Shown: positions 59,533 through 64,000 of the stretch, one piece after another
How positions within the stretch are numbered: the first letter of the stretch is position 1
Layout: each line of letters opens with the position of its first letter
DNA from: Mallotus nudiflorus
Taxonomy: Eukaryota > Streptophyta > Magnoliopsida > Malpighiales > Euphorbiaceae
Length of the DNA: 64,000 bases
Direction: 5' to 3'
Assembly: GCA_947683625.1 (NCBI GenBank)
Contig: CANTUR010000285.1
Coordinates: 2,174,501 to 2,238,500, forward strand
The notes under the pieces: generated by a model
What the model was told of the DNA's origin: nothing
Databases searched by the model: none
The model's input: only the letters and a program-made list of their open reading frames with translations
Made by a program: the position numbers and the translations under genes

Positions 59533-62110
59533 ATGTGTTTATCTATTTTGAAGTTTAATATGGATTGTACTCAACATAAAACCAATATTGGAGATCTTTG
59601 CATACCAGATAGTGGTACTACACATACTATCTTGAAAAATAGAGATTATTTCTCTGAAATAAAGCCCATAAAGGCAGTTGTAAAAATAATATCAGGTCCT
59701 ATAGATCTGATTGAAGGAATTGGCAAAGCTAAATTTATGTTATCAAATGGAACAAAGTTTATAATTGATGAAGCTTTGTTTTCACCAAAATCAACAAGAA
59801 ATTTTTTGAGTTTTGATGACATATATCGAAATGGGTGTGATACCCAATCCATTACTATAAATGATAACAAATATTTAAATATAGTTTCCTATGAATCAGG
59901 AAAAATACAAGTATTGGAAAGACTGCCAAAACTCCTTACTGGATTGCATTACATGTGTATACATGTAATTGAATCAAATATGGTAGTAAAAGAAAAATCT
60001 TATGATCCTTCAATAATAAATTTATGGCATGAAAGATTAGGTCATCCTGGATCAGTAATGATGCGAAGGATGATTGAGAATTCACATGGACATCCATTGA
60101 AGGGGCAAAGAATTCCTCAATCAAATGAAATGTCATGTACAGCTTGTTCTCTCGAAAAATTAATCTTGAGGCCTTCACCATCTAAAATTCAGAATGAATC
60201 ACCTATGTTTCTTGAAAGAATTCAAGGTGATATATGTGGGCCAATTCACCCACCATGTGGACCATTCAGATATTTTATGGTATTAATTGATGCATCTAGT
60301 AGATGGTCACATGTTTATTTATTGTCAACTTGTAATGTTGCATTTGCAAGGTTACTAGCTGAAATTATTAACTTACGAGCACAATTTCCTGATTATATAA
60401 TCAAAAGGGTAAAACTTGATAATGCTGGTGAATTTACATCTCAAGCATTCAATGATTATTGTATGTCTACTGGGATCATTGTTGAGAATCCTGTTGCCCA
60501 TGTACATACTCAAAATGGTTTAGCTGAATCATTGATTAAACGCCTTCAGCTTATTGCTAGACCATTAATAATGAGAACAAAGCTTCCCATTTTAGTTTGG
60601 GGTCATGCAATCCTACATGCTGCTTCATTAATTCGCATCAGACCTAGTGCATATCATAAATACTCCCCACTACAATTGGCATTTGGTTAAGAACCAAATA
60701 TTTTTCATCTCAGAATTTTTGGTTGTGCAGTATATGTACCCATTGCGCCACCTCAGCGCACAAAAATGGGTCCTCAACGAAGATTGGGAATTTATGTTGG
60801 GTTTGAAACACCCTCGATTATTAGATATCTTGAACCTTTAACTGGTGATGTTTTTACAACATGTTTTGCTGATTGCTAATTTAATGAGGTTATTTTCCCA
60901 ACATTAGGAAAAGGGGAGAAAGAAGGGAAAAAGGATATTTCATAGAATGAACAATCATTATTGCATCTGGATCCTCACACAAAATAATGTGAATTAGAAG
61001 TGCAAAAGATTCTACACTTACAAGTAATTGCAAATCAATTGCCATATGCATTTACTGATATAAAAAGAGTGACTAAATCATATATACCAGCAGCCAATGC
61101 TCCTGCTCGTATTGAAATTCCAGAAATAAAACCTGAGAGTAAAGACACTCATGAGTCTAAAACATGCCAGAAGTGTGGAAGACCAATTGGTTCTAAGGAT
61201 CCTCGAAAGAGAAAGGGAGTAGATAATCATATTGATAGCGAGGAAAATATCCCTGAAGAAATAGAAAATAAAGAAATTCATGAAACATTTTCATATACTG
61301 TTGCATGTGAAATCATAAATGACAAAGATGATCCTGAACCAAAATCAGTCATGGAATGTCAAAATAAGCATGATTGGATAAAATGAAAAGATGCTATGCA
61401 GGTTGAATTGGACTCACTAAATAAGCGAAATGTTTTTGAGCCAATTATTCTTATGCCTAAAACTATGAAACTTGTAGGATACAAGTGGGTCTTTGTATGA
61501 AAGAGAAATGAGAAAAATGAAATAATAAGGTACAAAGCTAGACTTGTAGCTCAAGGTTTTTCATAAAGATCAAAAATTGATTATAATGAAACGTATTCTC
61601 CTATTATGGATGTAATTACGTTCAGGTATCTGATTAGCCTAGTAGTTTCTAAGAAATTAGAAATGTGTCTTATGGATGTTGTGACTGCTTATTTGTACGG
61701 ATCACTTGATAGTGACATTTATATGAAAATCCCTGAAGGATTTAAAATGCTTGAAGCATTAAGTACAAAACCTAAAGAAATGTATTCGATTAAGCTCCAG
61801 AGATCTTTATATGGGTTAAAACAGTCTGAGCGCATGTGGTATAATTGTTTAAGCGATTATTTGATTAATAAAGGATATGTGAGTAATATTATCTGCCCAT
61901 GCATTTTTATTAAGAAAACAATATCTGGATTTGTGATTATAGTTGTATATGTTGATGATTTAAATATCATTGGAACAGAAAATGAGATCCATGAAGCAAC
62001 AATATACTTAAAGGAAGAATTTGAAGTGAAAGATCTTGGAAAAATCAAGTATTGCCTTGGTTTACAAATTGAGCAAATGCACAATGGGATATTCGTGCAT
62101 CAATCAATTA
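59533..62110 (+). pseudogene. Copia pol: protease, integrase, reverse transcriptase
   Basis: One frame with several stops. Protease: CIPDSGTTHTIL (active-site DSG). Integrase: LWHERLGHPG...CTAC zinc finger, GDICGPI and LDNAGEFTSQAF with the two Asp, and NGLAESLIKR with the catalytic Glu. Reverse transcriptase: NVFEPI, YKARLVAQGFS, DVVTAYLYG, LYGLKQSERMWY and the catalytic YVDDLNIIG near 61950. Stops include TAA at 60688-60690 (after LAFG) and others near 60878, 60943, 60988, 61384, 61498 and 61564. A single-base frameshift near 62110 separates it from the RNase H part. The longest open stretch is 59533-60690. Confidence 0.88.
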
Positions 62111-62927
62111 CACATAAAAGATCTTGAAACGCTTTAATATGGATAAAGCAAATCCTTTAAGTACTCTAATGGTCGTCAGATCACTCAATATTGAGACTAA
62201 TCCATTTCAACCCTATGAAGAAAATAAAGAAATTCTTGGTTCTGAATTTTCATATCTCAGTGCCATTAGAGCTCTAATGTATCTTGCTAATTGTACTAGA
62301 TCTGACATTTCTTTTGCAGTAAATTTATCAGCAAGGTTCAGTTCAGCTCCAACAAAAAGGCATTGGAAAGGGATCAAACATATACTTCGATACCTTCGAG
62401 GAAATGTTGATTTAGGTTTATTTTATTCTAACAATTCAAAACAATAATTGATTGGTTATGCAGATGCAGGGCATTTATCTGATCCTCATAAAGCGAAATC
62501 TCAAACATGCTATATGTTCACAAATAACGGAACTGCAATTTCTTGGCGTTCCCAAAAACAAACGCTTGTCACTACTTCTTTAAATCATTCTAAGATTATT
62601 GCACTACATGAAGCAAGTAGAGAGCGTGTATGAATTAGATCAATGACACATCATATTGAAGAATCTTGTGGTTTTCCAATCAACAAAAGTCCAACAATTT
62701 TGTATGAAGATAATGCAGCATGCATTGCACTGTTAAGGGAAGGATATATCAAAAGTGATAGAACCAAACATATACCTCAAAGATTCTTTTCATACACTCA
62801 AGAGCTGATAAAAGACAATCATATAAATATCAAATATATTCAGTCTAGCAAGAATTCAGCTGATCTTTTCACAAAGGCGCTTCCAACTACAATCTTTAGA
62901 AGGCACGTTCATGATATTGAAATGTGA
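62111..62927 (+). pseudogene. Copia pol: end of RT and RNase H
   Basis: It continues in a shifted frame: LKRFNMDKANPLSTLMVVRS, YLSAIRALMYLANCTRSDIS, then RNase H with GYADAGHLSDPHKAKSQTCY, ALHEAS (acidic site), YEDNAACIALL and DRTKHIPQRFF, ending DIEM with TGA at 62925-62927. Internal stops fall at 62445-62447 and 62631-62633. It is broken but complete in domain content. Confidence 0.88.
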
Positions 62928-63076
62928 CATCTGCATACTATGATTATATATACCAACTTGAGGGGGAGAAAATCATGTACTGTACTTTTTTTCCTTAAGC
63001 TAAAGTTTTTCCCACTGGATTTTATTTAGCAAGGTTTTAACGAGACAGTTGCAAAATATTGTTATTTAAGGGGAAG

Positions 63077-63365
63077 TATTATAAATATAAATAAACAATA
63101 TATTATCTGTGACAAAATAATTCTCAAATAGTAAAAAAAAAAATTATATATAAAAAGATTGAAATTCATTAAATGATAATGTTAAGAAAATGATAGATTA
63201 CTCTCCAAATTTTTTCAATATTATAATTCCTCAAATTCTGTCCAAACTCTCTTTAAATTCTCTTAAAATTTTTCTATTATAAAATCTTTTTCTTCTAATT
63301 AAATACTACTAAATTCAAGTTTAATTCTATAACAAACCAAACAATTTAATCTTTATTTCACAACA
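63077..63365 (+). repeat. 3' LTR of the Ty1/copia element (289 bp)
   Basis: It starts TATTATAAATATA directly after the polypurine tract and ends TTTCACAACA, followed by ATTAT. It has the same length as the 5' LTR, with scattered substitutions. Confidence 0.9.
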
Positions 63366-63370
63366 ATTAT

Positions 63371-64000
63371 CTCATTTTCAAGGCATTTTCTTTGGTGTCA
63401 CAATGACTCGATGTCATCATGTATAATAGCTGTTGAATTTATGGAATCTATATACAACCGTTGATTAAAATACCTAACACCTAAGGAATCAGTTTATTTA
63501 AGGACAATGTAGCTCCTCAGAAGATCAATTGGAGAAGACACTCCTCTCTCCTTTATAATTATACTCACAGTACTAATTTATATCCTCCCTATAAATTAAA
63601 GAGACATAATAAATGCTAATTCTTGATCTTGTTTTGCTTCTTTGGTCCCGAAACTTCCAATCTCCCCACAAATATCCACAACTCGCTCAAAACACAAGAA
63701 TTGCTCTTCTATTAGGAAATGCCATCTTCCGTTCGGCCTCCAAATCACAACGGTGGCCGCAAGGCAATTCAATAAAGCCCCTTTTTACTCCACCTTTCAC
63801 TAAAACACCATTAGAATTCTTGAATCTTTGCTATCCACATTTTCACCATCAATTTCTTTTTCTTGCATCTGCTGTTGCTGCTTTTGCCGTCTCTCTTCAT
63901 CTTTAACTCTCCTCAAATTCCATCTTCTATTCTCTATCCAAATCAAAACAACATGGACTGAACACTGCAAAGCATAACCACAGTTATACAGACAAAGGAC
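63371..64000. other. Right flank, nothing assigned
   Basis: Less AT-rich sequence than the preceding 10 kb. A plus-strand ORF at 63613-63906 (97 codons) has no domain I recognise, and no splice or promoter context decides its reality. It could belong to the leader or first exon of a gene to the right of the window. Confidence 0.3.

Larger units (their letters stand above)
57260..63365 (+). mobile_element. Ty1/copia retrotransposon, structurally complete but decayed (6.1 kb)
   Basis: Two LTRs of 289 bp (57260-57548, 63077-63365) are flanked by a perfect 5-bp target-site duplication ATTAT (57255-57259, 63366-63370). The LTR ends are TA...CA rather than TG...CA. Inside are gag, then pol in the copia order protease-integrase-RT-RNase H, and a polypurine tract AAGGGGAAG (63068-63076); another, TGAGGGGGAGAAA, lies after pol near 62959. 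The LTRs differ at a fair number of positions, so it is not recent. Stops and one frameshift make it non-autonomous. Confidence 0.92.

Noticed and set aside
1..64000. tRNA, rRNA or CRISPR features
   Set aside because: No cloverleaf-like A/B-box gene, rRNA segment or regularly spaced repeat array was recognised; tRNA-like words were only retroelement primer sites.

Overview
The window is nuclear plant DNA, most likely from a eudicot. It is AT-rich and intron-containing, with a TATA-box promoter, long Ty3/gypsy LTRs, a Ty1/copia element, FAR1/MULE transposase remains, and protein-coding genes typical of flowering plants (expansin-like B, SUVH histone methyltransferase). The species cannot be fixed from the sequence; rosid affinity is only a guess. 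All reading was by eye.

Layout. 1-8984: stacked Ty3/gypsy remains, namely an LTR of family A (minus strand), a fragment of an LTR of family B (minus), then the 3' end of pol and the 3' LTR of family C (plus). 8985-15962: expansin-like B gene copy 1 (plus, four exons) and, convergent to it, the C-terminal quarter of a SUVH gene (minus) cut off at about 15962. 15964-37252: the same retroelement stack again (family C pol, LTR B, rest of C pol, C LTR). Here it carries a 14.7-kb family A Ty3/gypsy element (16208-30898, target-site duplication CGATG), whose pol is itself split by a minus-strand solo LTR of family A (23555-26632, target-site duplication ATGGA). 37253-46496: expansin-like B copy 2 and the intact, intronless SUVH gene (971 residues, minus). 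46500-48800: SUVH promoter, then degenerate tandem repeats and TA/CA microsatellites. 49084-53400: a decayed FAR1/MULE transposase followed by fragments of cellular genes, one of them an MND1-like meiotic gene. 57260-63365: a decayed but structurally complete Ty1/copia element with 289-bp LTRs and a 5-bp target-site duplication.

The main architectural event is a direct tandem duplication running from inside the family C pol through the expansin gene into SUVH (offset about 28.4 kb now, about 13.7 kb without element A). It left one complete SUVH gene and a truncated copy fused to retroelement sequence, and two nearly identical expansin-like B genes with intact promoters. Divergence between the copies is strongly mosaic: blocks of roughly 2-4% alternate with kilobase tracts that are almost or fully identical, which points to gene conversion.

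The most novel-looking signal is in the LTRs. All three Ty3/gypsy LTR families (eight LTR copies here) carry a tandem pair of hairpins with a fixed 31-32-nt loop and stems that co-vary between families, plus a further short co-varying hairpin. The family A gag-pol frame is disrupted almost only by C-to-T or G-to-A nonsense changes, many at CAG/CTG sites, as expected from CHG-methylation-driven decay.
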